Assembly: GCA_963812075.1 (NCBI GenBank)
Contig: CAWETN010000007.1
Location: forward strand, 124,001-188,000
Length of the DNA: 64,000 bases
DNA from: JAMXLO01 sp963812075
GTDB taxonomy: Bacteria; Pseudomonadota; Alphaproteobacteria; Acetobacterales; Acetobacteraceae
Direction of reading: 5' to 3'
This document shows positions 18,972 to 28,893 of this stretch, piece by piece. Within the stretch, counting starts at the first letter, position 1; every line of letters starts with the position of its first letter. The notes below the pieces were generated by a model that made no database searches, was not told the origin of the DNA, and worked only from the letters and a program-made list of their open reading frames with translations. The position numbers and the translations under genes were made by a program.

Positions 18972-21110
18972 TCATCCGGGCGCGGCGAGCGGATAGAACG
19001 GCTGCTGCTCGACGAGCCGCGCCGGGCCGCGCAGCACCTCGAAGCGCGTCGCGTCGCCGTCGCGCCAGAAGCGCAGGTCGAAGCGGTGCTGGCCCAGGCG
19101 TAGGTCGAGCAGCGTGATGTCCGGCAGCCACGCCGGCAGCGCGGGGTCGATGAAGACGCGGTCGCGCGGTGCGTCGAGTGCGATACCGAGGATCGCCTGC
19201 AGCAGCGCAAAGGTGGCGCCGGCTGCCCAGGCCTGCGGCACGTTGGCGCCGAGATACTGCACAGGGAAGTCCGCATCGCCGCGCTGCAGGCCGGAGTAAA
19301 GCTCGGGTAGCCGGTTGAACAGGAAGTGCCCCGCCGCGCGCGAGACGTCGCGGGCGATCTGGCCGACCTCGTGGGAAAATCCGTATCGTTTGAAACCAAG
19401 TGCGATCAGGCTGTTGTCGTGCGGCCAGACCGAGCCGTTCTGGTAGGAGTACGGATTGAATGCCGGATGCTCGGCCGACAGCGTGCGGATGCCCCAGCCT
19501 GAGTTCATGTCGGGCGCCATCAGGCGCGCGACCACGCGCGCGGCACGATCGGGCGGCACGATGCCGGACCACAGCAGATGGCCCGGGTTCGACGCGACGC
19601 TCAGCACCTTGCGCTTTTCGCCGTCGAGCATGTAGGCGTAGAAGCCGCTCGCCTCGTCCCAGAAGGTCGCGTTGAACGCCTGGTACAGCGTTGCCGCCTT
19701 GTCGCGCAGCGCGGCGGCGCGATCGGCGCGGCCCAGTTCGTCGTAGACCTCCGCCATGCGCAGCCAGGCGTCGTAGACATAACCTTGCAGTTCGCAGACC
19801 GCCTTCGGCCCCTTCACCGGCGTGCCGTCGGTGTAGCTCATCGAATTGCCGGAGTCCTTCCAGGACATGTTCTCGTAGCCGACCGGCGAGCGCGTCTGGT
19901 ACTCCTGGAAGCCGTCACCGTCGCGATCGCCGCATTCGTCGATCCATGACAGGCAGCCTTCGGCCGTGTCGAGGTGCCTTTCCAGCAGGCCGCGATCACC
20001 GATGGCGCGCCAGGCGGCGTGCAGCGTGATCAGGTAGAGCGGCGTCGCATCCGCCGTGCCGTAGTACGGCGTGTGCGGGATCAGCCTGAAATGCGCGAGC
20101 TCGCCGTAGCGCAGCTCGTGCATGATCTTGCCCGGTTCGGCGTCGCGGTAGTCGTCCCGCTCCTTGGCCTGCCAGCGGCCCAGCACGTCGAGCGCGCCGC
20201 GTGCGAACTCCGGGTAGATCAGCATGTTCTGCAGCGACACCACCAGGCTGTCGCGACCGAATGGCGCCATGAACCACGGCAGGCCGGCGGCGGGGACGAA
20301 CACCATGTGGTCGGTGCCGGCGATCGGCAGGCGCAGTGCCGCCATGTCGTCGATCGACTGGTGATAGGCGCGATAGAACTCCTCGTTGCTGGTGCGGATC
20401 TTCAGCACAGTCTGCTGCCATTCGGTGCGCGGGGTGGCGTGATGCGCGCAGTCGTGCGGTGCACGGAAGTGCCGGTTGCCGTCGAGCAGGTCGTAGAGCA
20501 GGCAGCAATGCCAGGCGACGCCGGGTGCCAGATGCACCTCGAAGCTGAGCCGACCGTTAGCGTAGGCAGCCTTCTGATCGGTCTGGCGCGGTCCGACCTG
20601 CACGCCGCGCACGAAATCCTGGTTGCTGTAGACGGTGCGCAGGCACTGGTGCGCATCCGACCAGTCGGTGGCGATGCGGCCGCGCCGGACGATGCGGTTC
20701 GACTTCACCTCGAACACGTCGGCAAAGTCGGAGCGGATGGCGATCTCCAGGTTGAAGCGCACCGGGCGGGCGCCATGGTTGGTGATGTCGAGATCCTCGT
20801 GCAGCCCGCCGTTCAGCCTGCGGCCGATGACCAGGCCCAGGCTACGGGCGGGAACGGCGCCGTCCTCGGTCGGGAAGCTGCCGTTGGTGAGATGGATGCG
20901 GGCGGTGTCGCCGGTGGCGGCCCCACCGTTCAGCAGTTCCCAGGGCTCGCCGTTGGCGTAGATCGCCCAGGCGGAGACCAGGCGGGTATCGAGGAAGTAG
21001 AGGCCCTTGTCCGACGGCCAGGTGACCTGGCCATCGGTGTCGGTGATCAGCACGGTCTGCCCGTGATGGATGGCGATCTGCGGCGGGCCGACTTCGACCT
21101 TGATCGGCAT
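18972..21110 (-). CDS. Amylo-alpha-1,6-glucosidase-like (glycogen debranching family) protein
   Basis: 712 residues. The N-terminal beta domain (about 1-240; GLYFLDTRLVSAW, NGSFPTEDGAV) matches the glycogen-debranching N-terminal domain. The (alpha/alpha)6 catalytic domain follows (GLPWFMAPFGRDSLVVSLQN, DGFQEYQTRSPVGYENMSWK, NPYSYQNGSVWPHDNSLIA). Acidic residues typical of GH-type glucosidases lie in the GRDS, WKDSG and NGSVWPHD segments. It probably trims branched alpha-glucans or trehalose-like sugars. ATG 21110 gives MPIKVEVGPP. It is divergent from lysA across a 204-base spacer in which I see no convincing gene. Confidence 0.87.
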   Translation of the reverse strand: MPIKVEVGPPQIAIHHGQTVLITDTDGQVTWPSDKGLYFLDTRLVSAWAIYANGEPWELLNGGAATGDTARIHLTNGSFPTEDGAVPARSLGLVIGRRLNGGLHEDLDITNHGARPVRFNLEIAIRSDFADVFEVKSNRIVRRGRIATDWSDAHQCLRTVYSNQDFVRGVQVGPRQTDQKAAYANGRLSFEVHLAPGVAWHCCLLYDLLDGNRHFRAPHDCAHHATPRTEWQQTVLKIRTSNEEFYRAYHQSIDDMAALRLPIAGTDHMVFVPAAGLPWFMAPFGRDSLVVSLQNMLIYPEFARGALDVLGRWQAKERDDYRDAEPGKIMHELRYGELAHFRLIPHTPYYGTADATPLYLITLHAAWRAIGDRGLLERHLDTAEGCLSWIDECGDRDGDGFQEYQTRSPVGYENMSWKDSGNSMSYTDGTPVKGPKAVCELQGYVYDAWLRMAEVYDELGRADRAAALRDKAATLYQAFNATFWDEASGFYAYMLDGEKRKVLSVASNPGHLLWSGIVPPDRAARVVARLMAPDMNSGWGIRTLSAEHPAFNPYSYQNGSVWPHDNSLIALGFKRYGFSHEVGQIARDVSRAAGHFLFNRLPELYSGLQRGDADFPVQYLGANVPQAWAAGATFALLQAILGIALDAPRDRVFIDPALPAWLPDITLLDLRLGQHRFDLRFWRDGDATRFEVLRGPARLVEQQPFYPLAAPG

Positions 21111-21314
21111 CGTGCGATGGCTCCCCTGTCCGGTTGGCCGGTTTCATCTCGCGCCCTCGCAGGCGCGGACGATGTGATCGTGCTGTGCGACGCCGAAGAA
21201 AGGAAGGCTCGCGGCATAGAGATGGGCGGCGTCCGCGCCGGGCGGCGAGGGCCATGAGGACCGCGTGCACGCCGATATGGCCGACGGCATCGGCCTCATG
21301 TACGCTGGCGCGCC

Positions 21315-22647
21315 ATGGCACAGCCGCACGATCCCGACACGCCCGAACCCACCTTCGCAGAGCTGATCGCCGGGCGTCCGCATCTCGCGATGCACGCAAT
21401 GGACGGACTCATAATCGAGGACGTGCCGCTGAACGCCATCGCCGACGCGATCGGCACACCGGTGTGGGTGTATTCCGCATCGGCCATGCGACGGCGCTAT
21501 CGCCTGCTCTCCGGGGCGCTCGCGGACTCCGGCCTGGATGCGCACGTGCACTACGCGATGAAGGCCAACGACCGGCTTGCTGTGCTGCGGCTGTTCGGGC
21601 GCGAAGGCGCCGGGGCCGACATCGTCAGCGAGGGCGAACTCCGTCGGGCGCGCGAGGCAGGCATCGCGCCGGAGCGGATCGTGTTCTCGGGCGTCGGCAA
21701 GAGCCAGCGCGAGCTGCGGCTGGCGCTTCAGGAGGACATCGCGCAGATCAACGTGGAGAGCGCCGAGGAGCTGGCAATGCTGTCGGCGATCGCCGACAGC
21801 ATGGGCCGCACGGCGCGCGCCGTGCTGCGCGTCAATCCCGATGTCGATGCGGGGACGCACGCCAAGATCACCACCGGCCGCGCCCAGGACAAGTTCGGGA
21901 TCCCGGCTGCCGAGATCGTGCCGCTGTACCGCCATGCGGCTTCCCTGCCGGGCATTTGCCCGATCGGGCTGGCGACGCATATCGGCAGCCAGATCCTGAC
22001 CCTGGCGCCGTACCGCGCGGTCTGCGCGCGGCTCGCCGAACTGGTGCGGACGCTGCGTGCCGAAGGGCTGCCGGTCGGCGTGATCGACTGCGGCGGCGGC
22101 CTCGGCATTCCCTACCGCGATGAAGCTGCACCTCTGCCGGAGGCGCTTGCCGGCGCGCTGCGCGGGGCGCTGCACAACCTCGATGTGCGCATCCTGGTGG
22201 AGCCCGGCCGTTGGCTGGTCGGACCGGCCGGCGTGCTGCTGGCCTCGGTCATCCTGGCGAAGCACACGCCGGGCGGCCGTTTCGTGGTGCTCGATGCGGC
22301 GATGAACGACCTGGTGCGGCCGGCGATGTACGATGCCTGGCACGGCATCGTGCCGGTCGGTGCCGTCGATGCCGTGGCACCGGTGTTCCCGGCCGATGTG
22401 GTGGGGCCGGTCTGCGAATCCGGCGACACCTTCGCGCGCGGCCGGCTCTTGCCGCCGCTGCGGGCCGGCGCGCGCGCGGCGATCCTCGACGTCGGGGCCT
22501 ATGGCTCGGTGATGAGTTCGTCGTGACAATGCGCGTCCCGTAGCGGCCGAGGTGATGGTGGACGGCAGCGACTGGTCGGTGATCCGCGTGCGTGACAGCC
22601 ACGCCGACTTGTGGCGGGCCGAGCGCGTGCCACATTGGCTGGAATGA
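21315..22647 (+). CDS. lysA: Diaminopimelate decarboxylase; one frame break near the 3' end
   Basis: About 443 residues after removing one base. It is a PLP alanine-racemase-fold decarboxylase making L-lysine from meso-DAP. Visible landmarks are the PLP-lysine strand HYAMKAND, the GVGKSQREL and TGRAQDKFG segments, GLATHIGSQI, CGGGLGIPY, EPGRWLVGPAG and the active-site CESGDTFARGR. The apparent stop at 22524-22526 is created by a surplus G at 22525. Without it the protein reads on as YNARPVAAEVMVDGSDW and ends WLE at 22647, exactly where the next gene's ATG overlaps (ATGA). The conserved tail and the coupling support the repaired form. Confidence 0.93.
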
Positions 22648-25215
22648 ACGCGCCGGGCGGAGAGTTCGATCGGCTGCTGCGCCGGCTGGCCGGCCGGCGC
22701 GCGCTGGCCCGCTTCGCCATCCTGTTCGAGCGCATCTGGCCGGCGCTGTGGCCGCCTCTCGGCGTTGCCGGCGTGTTCGTCTGTGCGGCCCTGCTGGACC
22801 TGCCGCGCCTGCTGCCGCCGTGGTGGCACGCCTTGCTGCTCGCGCTCACCGCGCTGCTGATCGTCGGGCTGCTGGTCCGCGGACTGCGGACGATCGCCGC
22901 GCCGGACGACAAGGCTGCCGATCGCCGGCTGGAGGTTGCCTCCGGGCTCGACCACCGGCCGCTGGCGGTGCTTACGGATCGGCCCTCGCGTGGCTTGGGC
23001 GGGCCGGACACGGCGTCTGTGGCGCTGTGGCAGGCGCATGTCGCGCGCGCGGTTCGCTCGGTGCGCCGGCTGCGCATCGGGCTGCCCCATCCCGGGCTGG
23101 CACGGCGCGACCCGCGCGCCCTGCGGGCGGCGCTGGTGGTGGCACTGATCGCCGCGGTGGCGATCGCCGGCGACGAGGCGCCGTCGCGGCTGGCGCTGGC
23201 GATGGAGCCGACTTTGCCGCGCGAGGCCCCGGCCCCCGCCACGGAGCTGCAGGCGTGGATCACGCCGCCTGCCTACACACGGCTGGCGCCGATCTTTCTG
23301 AAGGCTGGCAGCGGCACGGTGTCGGTCCCGGCCGGCGCCCACCTGACCGCCAGCGTGACCGGCGGCAGCGGCGTGCCGACCCTCACGCTCGACGGGCAGG
23401 GCGAGCCGTTCCGCGCACTGGACAAGGCGAGCTACCAGGCCGATCGCGATCTGGTCCGCGGCGGCCACCTGACGGTGCGGCGCGGCGGGCGCGAAGTGGC
23501 TGCGTGGGATCTCGCCGTGGTGGCCGATCAGCCACCGACCGCCGAGTGGGGCGATAATCCTGCGCGGGCGCCCGGCAGCCAGCAGACGCGGCTGGCGTGG
23601 CGGGTCGCCGATGACTATGGCGTGGTATCGTTGCAGGTCGAGATGCAGCTGCGCGATCGGCGCGACGCGCCGCCGCTGGTGGTGAGCGTGCCTCTGCCGG
23701 GTCGGTACGCCCAAGACGGCGCGCGGTACCAGCCAGCAGGACCTGACGGCGCATCCCTGGGCGGGGCTGCCGGTGATCGCCAGGCTGACGGCGCGCGACG
23801 CCCTCAACCAACCGGGCATGAGCCAGGAGGTGGAGTTCGTTCTGCCGCAGCGGCCGTTCCAGAACCCGGTCGCACGGGCGCTGATGGCGATACGACGCGA
23901 CCTGAGCGTGCGTCCCGGCGATCGCGCCGCGGCGGCGAACAAGCTGGATGCGCTGCTGATGGCACCTGAGTCCCTGACCGGCGATCTCGGGGCGTACGCG
24001 AATCTCGGCGGCATCTACTACCTGCTCGAGCGCAACAGGGCGCCGGAGGCGGTGGGCGAGGCCCAGCAGCGCATGTGGGAGCTGGCGCTGCACCTGGAGG
24101 AAGGGCAGACGGAGCGCACGGCGCGGGCACTGGACGAGGCCCGGCAGGCGGCGCGCGACGCGCTCGACCGGGCGATCCGCGAACCGAACGAGGCCAACCG
24201 CGAGGCGCTGGACCGCAAGTTGAAGGAACTGGAGGAGGCGATCCAGCGGCATATGCAGGCGTTGATCGAGCAGGCGCGGCGCGAGAACAGCGAGATGCCG
24301 TTCGATCAGGAGGCGCAACGCCTGACCAACCGCGACCTCGACAAGTTGGCGGAGCAGGCGCGCGAGGCGGCGAAGGAGGGCCGCATGCAGGACGCCCAGC
24401 AGCGCATGGCGGAGCTGGAGCGGATGCTGGACAAGCTGCGCAATGCACGTGCGGAACATGGGCGGGACGGCGAGCGCACCGAGGTCCAACGCCGCCGCGG
24501 ACGCCAGCAGATGGGTGTCGTGCAGGACATGATCGGGCGGCAGGGCGGGTTGCTCGACCATTCGCAGAGCCGGGCCGACGAAGCCACGCGGTTCCGTGGC
24601 AACCGCCAGCCGACGCAACCGGGTGATGACGGGTCACAGCGCGAGGCCGACCGGCGCGTGCAGCAGGCGCTGCGGCGCGCACTGGGGGAGCTGATGCAGC
24701 AGTTCGGCGACCTGACCGGCCAGGTGCCGCCCAGTTTGGGCGAGGCCGACACGGCGATGCGCGAGGCGGGCAAGCAGCTAGGCGAGGGCAACGACGCCGG
24801 CGCCGGCGAGTCGGAGCAGGCGGCGATCGAGGCGCTGCAGAAGGGCGGTCGCGAAATGGGCCAGGCGATGGCCAAGCAGTTCGGCCCGCAGGGTGGGCAG
24901 GACGGCAGCGAGCAGGAAGGCGACGGCGACGGTCCGATGGGGCTGACGCTGCACGACGGACCGGATGAGGGGCAGGGCCAGGGCTGGCGCCAGGGACCGC
25001 CGCCGGGCCGGGCCGATTCAGGCCGCGATCCGCTGGGACGGCGCTACGGCCAGGGTAGTTCCGGCGCCGACGAAGCCGGCGACGTGACGGTCCCGGAGGA
25101 ACGCGAGCGCCAGCGTACCCAGGCGATCCAGGAAGAGCTGCGGCGGCGCGGCGCAGAGCGGCTGCGCCCGCAGATGGAGTTGGACTATATCGACCGGCTG
25201 CTGAAGCAGTTCTGA
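22644..25215 (+). CDS. TIGR02302/DUF4175 family protein; one frame break
   Basis: About 857 residues after removing one base near 23699-23706 (interval is 3n+1). The N-terminus has two membrane helices (about 30-75, LWPPLGVAGVFVCAALLD and HALLLALTALLIVGLLV) and a third near 165-185. A beta-rich region follows (ITPPAYTRLAPIFL), then a long charged, Gln/Arg-rich coiled coil (about 400-700), and a low-complexity Gly/Gln tail ending DYIDRLLKQF. The family is alphaproteobacterial, regularly follows lysA, and has no proven function; an envelope role is likely. It overlaps lysA by 4 bases. Confidence 0.88.
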
Positions 25216-25372
25216 GCGTCGGCGTCGCGGCTGATTGGTCGCGGGCGAGACTGTGTCGCCCCCTTTACTCGCTTCCCCACTCCCGCCAATGTCCCGGCTT
25301 TCCTCGGGCTCCGCGCCTTCCGGGCTGCGGGCCGGGAACCATTGGGGAAACCTAAGGAAGGGCCGCCAAGCC

Positions 25373-26569
25373 ATGATCACCGCCCTGTTGCCGAACTACG
25401 CCCGTGCCGACCTCGCCTTCGAGCGGGGCGAAGGCGCCTGGCTCACCACGGTGGACGGGCGACGCATGCTCGATTTCGGCTCCGGCATCGCCACCGCGTC
25501 GCTGGGCCACGGCCATCCGCATCTGACCAAGGCGATCGCCGAGCAGGCCGCCAAGGTCATGCACGTGTCCAACCTGTATCGGATCCCGGGCGCCGAGAAG
25601 CTGGCGCAGCGGCTGGTGGATGCGACGTTCGCCGACAGCGTGTTCTTCTGCAACTCGGGCGCGGAAGCGAACGAGGGCATGATCAAGATGATGCGCCGCG
25701 CGATGTACGACGCCGGCAAGCCAGAGCGCTTCCGGTTCATCGTGTTCGAGGGGGCGTTCCACGGCCGCACGCTGGCGACGCTCGCCGCCACCGGCAACAC
25801 GAAGTACCTGGAGGGCTTCGGCCCGGTGGTCGAGGGCTTCGACCAGGTGCCGTTCAACAACATGAACGCGGTGCGCAACGCCATCGGCCCCGCCACCGCC
25901 GGCATCATCGTCGAGCCGATCCAGGGCGAGGGCGGCGTGCGTCCCGCCGACATGCAGTTCCTGCGCGATCTGCGCGCGGTTTGCGACGAGTACGGCCTGA
26001 TCCTGGGGATGGACGAGGTGCAGTCCGGCATGGGCCGCACCGGCAAGTTGTTCGCCTATGAGTGGTCCGGCATCACGCCCGACGTCATGTCGGCTGCCAA
26101 GGGCATCGGCGGCGGGTTCCCGCTGGGCGCGGTGCTGGCGAAGGAAGAGTTCGCCAGGGCGCTGAAGCCCGGTACGCACGGCACCACGTTCGGCGGCAAC
26201 CCGCTCGCCTGTGCGGCGGGGAATGCGGTGCTCGACGTGGTGCTGGCTCCGGGCTTCCTCGAGGAGGTGCAGCGCAAGGGCAACAAGCTGCGCGGCGAAC
26301 TGGACAGGCTGGCGCGCGAGTTCCCGCAGGTCTACGAGGACGCGCGCGGCATGGGCCTGCTGCAGGGCCTGAAATGCGTGCTGCCGCAGGGCGAGGTGCA
26401 GGCTGCCTGCATCGCCGAGGGCCTGATGGCCATCACCGCCGGCGAGAATGTGCTGCGCCTGGCGCCGCCACTGGTCGTCACCGACGCGGATCTCGACGAG
26501 GCGATGGCGATGCTGCGGCGTGCGACGCTGCGCGTGCTGCCGTCGAACGCAAAGGCGGCAGCGAAATGA
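25373..26569 (+). CDS. argD: Acetylornithine aminotransferase
   Basis: 398 residues. It is a PLP class III aminotransferase converting N-acetylglutamate semialdehyde to N2-acetylornithine, and often also serving the succinyl-DAP step of lysine synthesis. Motifs: FGSGIATASLGHGHP, CNSGAEANEG (phosphate cup), GAFHGRTLA, EPIQGEGGV, DEVQSGMGRTG, the Schiff-base Lys in SAAKGIGGGFPLGA, and HGTTFGGNPLACAA. ATG 25373 has AAGGAAG about 12 bases upstream. It is followed by argF with an ATGA overlap. A 157-base spacer separates it from the upstream gene, so a separate arg promoter is possible. Confidence 0.95.
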   Translation: MITALLPNYARADLAFERGEGAWLTTVDGRRMLDFGSGIATASLGHGHPHLTKAIAEQAAKVMHVSNLYRIPGAEKLAQRLVDATFADSVFFCNSGAEANEGMIKMMRRAMYDAGKPERFRFIVFEGAFHGRTLATLAATGNTKYLEGFGPVVEGFDQVPFNNMNAVRNAIGPATAGIIVEPIQGEGGVRPADMQFLRDLRAVCDEYGLILGMDEVQSGMGRTGKLFAYEWSGITPDVMSAAKGIGGGFPLGAVLAKEEFARALKPGTHGTTFGGNPLACAAGNAVLDVVLAPGFLEEVQRKGNKLRGELDRLAREFPQVYEDARGMGLLQGLKCVLPQGEVQAACIAEGLMAITAGENVLRLAPPLVVTDADLDEAMAMLRRATLRVLPSNAKAAAK

Positions 26570-27519
26570 GCGCTTCTCTCAGACGCACCGACCAGACCGC
26601 CGACGTGGTGGCCGGTCCGCGGCATTTTCTCGACCTGCGTGACTTCGAACCGGCGATGCTGCGCCAGATGCTGGACGTGGCCGCGAACTACAAGCGCGGC
26701 GGCACCTCGTCGCGTCCGCTCGCCGGCAAGACGCTGGCGCTGATCTTCGAGAAGCCGTCAACCCGCACGCGCGTGTCGTTCGAGGTCGGCATGCGTCAGC
26801 TGGGCGGCGACGTTGTCGTGCTGTCGTCGCGCGACATGCAGAGCGGCCGGGGCGAGACGCCGGCCGATACCGCGCGCGTGCTGTCGCGCTATGTCGATGC
26901 GATCATGCTGCGCACCGACAACGTCGCGAAGCTGCACGAGCTGGCGCAACATGCCACCGTGCCGGTGATCAACGGGCTGACCGACACGTCGCATCCGTGC
27001 CAGCTGATGGCCGACGTGCTGACCTTCGAGGAGCATCGCGGCCCGATCGCCGGCCAGGTGGTGGCGTGGTGCGGCGACGGCAACAATGTCGCACGCAGCT
27101 GGATCGAGGCGGCGGTGCGCTTCGGCTTCACGTTGCGGCTGGCGACGCCTGATGCGCTGCGCCCGCCGGCCGAGCTGGTCGCGTGGGCGCGTGCGCAGGG
27201 CGGGCGGATCGAGCTGACCGACGATCCCGAGAAGGCCGTGGCGGGCGCGCGCTGCGTGGTGACCGACACCTGGGTGTCGATGGCAGACGATCCGAACATC
27301 AACCGCCACAACCTGCTGGCGCCGTATCGCGTCACCGGTGCGTTGATGGCGAAGGCGGCCGGAGACGCGGTCTTCATGCACTGCCTGCCGGTGCATCGCG
27401 GCGAGGAGGTCACTGCCGAGGTGATCGACGGACCGCAATCCGTGGTGTTCGACGAGGCGGAGAACCGGCTGCATGCACAGAAGGGCGTGCTGGCCTGGGT
27501 GCTCGGAGCAGTACGATAG
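26566..27519 (+). CDS. argF: Ornithine carbamoyltransferase
   Basis: 317 residues with the full signature: the carbamoyl-phosphate loop EKPSTRTR, HPCQ in TDTSHPCQLMAD, DGNNVARSW, the ornithine-site D..SM segment (TDTWVSMADD) and HCLP in FMHCLPVHRGEE. It makes citrulline from ornithine and carbamoyl phosphate in arginine synthesis. It is coupled to argD by ATGA at 26566. It is followed 44 bases later by a hairpin that may be its terminator. Confidence 0.96.
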   Translation: MSASLRRTDQTADVVAGPRHFLDLRDFEPAMLRQMLDVAANYKRGGTSSRPLAGKTLALIFEKPSTRTRVSFEVGMRQLGGDVVVLSSRDMQSGRGETPADTARVLSRYVDAIMLRTDNVAKLHELAQHATVPVINGLTDTSHPCQLMADVLTFEEHRGPIAGQVVAWCGDGNNVARSWIEAAVRFGFTLRLATPDALRPPAELVAWARAQGGRIELTDDPEKAVAGARCVVTDTWVSMADDPNINRHNLLAPYRVTGALMAKAAGDAVFMHCLPVHRGEEVTAEVIDGPQSVVFDEAENRLHAQKGVLAWVLGAVR

Positions 27520-27563
27520 CGTGTGCGAAATGTTCTCACCGGAGCTGCGGGAGCGTGCTAGAT

Positions 27564-27597
27564 AACCAGGAAGCGGGGCTGTTCCCGCCCCCTGGTT
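27564..27597. terminator. Hairpin between convergent argF and the Trp-rich ORF
   Basis: AACCAGG (27564-27570) pairs with CCTGGTT (27591-27597), and inside it GCGGG (27573-27577) pairs with CCCGC (27584-27588). The hairpin lies 44 bases after the argF stop and 3 bases beyond the stop of the minus-strand Trp-rich ORF, so it could end both transcripts. There is no long T run on either side, so it is not a textbook intrinsic terminator. Confidence 0.5.
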
Positions 27598-27600
27598 GGA

Positions 27601-27675
27601 CTACAGGCGCCTTGCGACGATGAATCGCATGTGCCAGCGGCCCCACCAGAGTTCCCAGACATTGCGGTTCAGCAT
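27601..27675 (-). CDS. Trp-rich 24-residue peptide ORF (leader-like)
   Basis: ATG 27675 to TAG 27601 encodes 24 residues with four Trp: MLNRNVWELWWGRWHM then RFIVARRL. An AGGAG site stands 8 bases before the ATG, and a perfect 9-bp hairpin lies just upstream of that site. A second hairpin follows the stop. Peptides with clustered Trp codons are typical of trp attenuator leaders, but no trp gene lies downstream (argF is convergent). It could be a stand-alone small protein or the leader of a trans-acting small RNA, as shown for the trp leader RNA of Sinorhizobium. Function is inference; only the ORF, ribosome site and hairpins are seen. Confidence 0.5.
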   Translation of the reverse strand: MLNRNVWELWWGRWHMRFIVARRL

Positions 27676-27692
27676 TGTGGTCACTCCTGATG

Positions 27693-27716
27693 GCTCCCGG
27701 CGGAATTGCCGGGAGC
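27693..27716. promoter_or_regulatory. Perfect 9-bp hairpin upstream of the Trp-rich ORF's ribosome site
   Basis: GCTCCCGGC (27693-27701) and GCCGGGAGC (27708-27716) form a perfect stem with a 6-base loop. On the minus strand the stem ends only a few bases before the AGGAG of the Trp-rich ORF, so it probably belongs to its 5' leader. Confidence 0.55.
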
Positions 27717-27806
27717 TCTTGCGGGATACGCCACAAACGATGACGCGGGGTTAGCGGCGCCGGATCGCGGCGAGGTGTTCCCCACTGGTGGATCGGCGCT
27801 CCTTTC

Positions 27807-27837
27807 AAGGGCTTTGCTGCATCGCAGCAAGGCCCTT
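27807..27837. repeat. 14-bp inverted repeat upstream of the esterase gene
   Basis: AAGGGCTTTGCTGC (27807-27820) pairs with GCAGCAAGGCCCTT (27824-27837) with one G-T wobble and a 3-base loop. It lies 32 bases before the esterase ATG and may be a transcription terminator, an operator or part of the esterase 5' leader. The rest of the 27520-27869 spacer holds the Trp-rich ORF and two further hairpins. Confidence 0.5.
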
Positions 27838-27869
27838 ATTGATAGCCGAAACGCAGGAGTAACCTTCGC

Positions 27870-28838
27870 ATGAAGTGGTCGCGCGAACTGCGCATCGCCC
27901 GCCGCAGTATGCGGACCGCGCTGAGGGCGGCTACCGCCATGGCCGTCGCGAGGGCCAGCGTGCCGGCGACCCCGGCACGGATTCAGCCGCTCGAGTTGAC
28001 GCGGCCCGCGCTCGTTGCCATGACCGGGTTCGGCAGCAATCCGGGGCGCCTGTCGATGCTGGTCCACCTGCCGGACGATGACCCCGCGCGGTGTCGTCCG
28101 TTGGTTGTTCTGCTGCATGGCTGCGGCCAGGCAGCGGCGACGTTCGCTCGCAGTTCGGGCTGGCTGGCACTGTCGGATCAACTCGGCATACCGCTGGTCC
28201 TGCCGGAGCAGGCGGACGAGAACAATCAGGGCCGCTGCTTCAACTGGTTCCGGCCTGATCATACCGGGCGTGGACGCGGCGAAGCGTTGTCAATCCGCCA
28301 GATGGTGGCGACGGCGGTCGAACGCTTCGGGTCGGACACGAGCCGGGTGTTCATCGCCGGGCTGTCCGCCGGCGGCGCCATGGCGGCTGCGCTGCTGGCC
28401 GCCTACCCCGACGTGTTCGCCGCCGGCGCCGTTGTGGCCGGCCTGCCCGTCGGTGCCGCAGCCAGCGTGCCCGAGGCGCTCCGGCGGATGGCCGAGGCGG
28501 GACCCGACCGATCGCCTTTGGAGTGGGCAGCACAGGTACGGCAGGCGGCTCCGCCGCAATACCGCGGACCGTGGCCGCGGCTTTCGGTGTGGCACGGCAC
28601 GGCGGACCGGGTGGTCGATCCTGCCAACGCCCGACTGATCGCCGCGCAGTGGGCGTCGGTCCATGGGATAGATCAGGCGTCGAAGGAGTTCGTCGACCTA
28701 TCGGGCATGCGGCGCGACCGGTGGGGCGCCGCCGGACGGCCGCTGGTGGAACTGTGCAGCGTGCCGGACCTTGCCCATGACTGGCCCCCGGGGAGTGCCC
28801 GCGCCATGGCCGAGTTTTGGCAGATCGCCGGGGATTAA
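27870..28838 (+). CDS. PHB-depolymerase/feruloyl-esterase family hydrolase
   Basis: 322 residues. Residues about 60-200 form the LpqC/PHB depolymerase-type hydrolase core: PLVVLLHGCGQ (oxyanion hole), CFNWF, the nucleophile elbow AGLSAGGAM, LSVWHGTADRVVDP (acid) and DLAHDWPPG (His). The N-terminus is basic with a weak hydrophobic stretch, so export is possible but not clear. CAGGAGT lies about 12 bases before ATG 27870. Substrates in the family are short-chain polyhydroxyalkanoate or plant-ester bonds; none can be assigned here. Confidence 0.85.
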   Translation: MKWSRELRIARRSMRTALRAATAMAVARASVPATPARIQPLELTRPALVAMTGFGSNPGRLSMLVHLPDDDPARCRPLVVLLHGCGQAAATFARSSGWLALSDQLGIPLVLPEQADENNQGRCFNWFRPDHTGRGRGEALSIRQMVATAVERFGSDTSRVFIAGLSAGGAMAAALLAAYPDVFAAGAVVAGLPVGAAASVPEALRRMAEAGPDRSPLEWAAQVRQAAPPQYRGPWPRLSVWHGTADRVVDPANARLIAAQWASVHGIDQASKEFVDLSGMRRDRWGAAGRPLVELCSVPDLAHDWPPGSARAMAEFWQIAGD

Positions 28839-28893
28839 CCCCACTGCAACCTCCTGCACGCAGCATTGCACTGACAGCAGAAGGCGGTCAGCG

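Noticed and set aside
21144..24014. A 956-codon minus-strand frame over lysA and the TIGR02302 gene, including a protein-like stretch near 21144-21303
   Set aside because: It is antisense to two recognised genes and has shadow composition; the short terminal stretch in the spacer has no ribosome site or family resemblance strong enough to call a gene.
27536..27808. A 90-codon minus-strand ORF starting TTG over the 27.5-27.8 kb spacer
   Set aside because: It runs through all three hairpin regions, has no good ribosome site, and is Pro/Arg-rich; the 24-codon ORF has better start signals.
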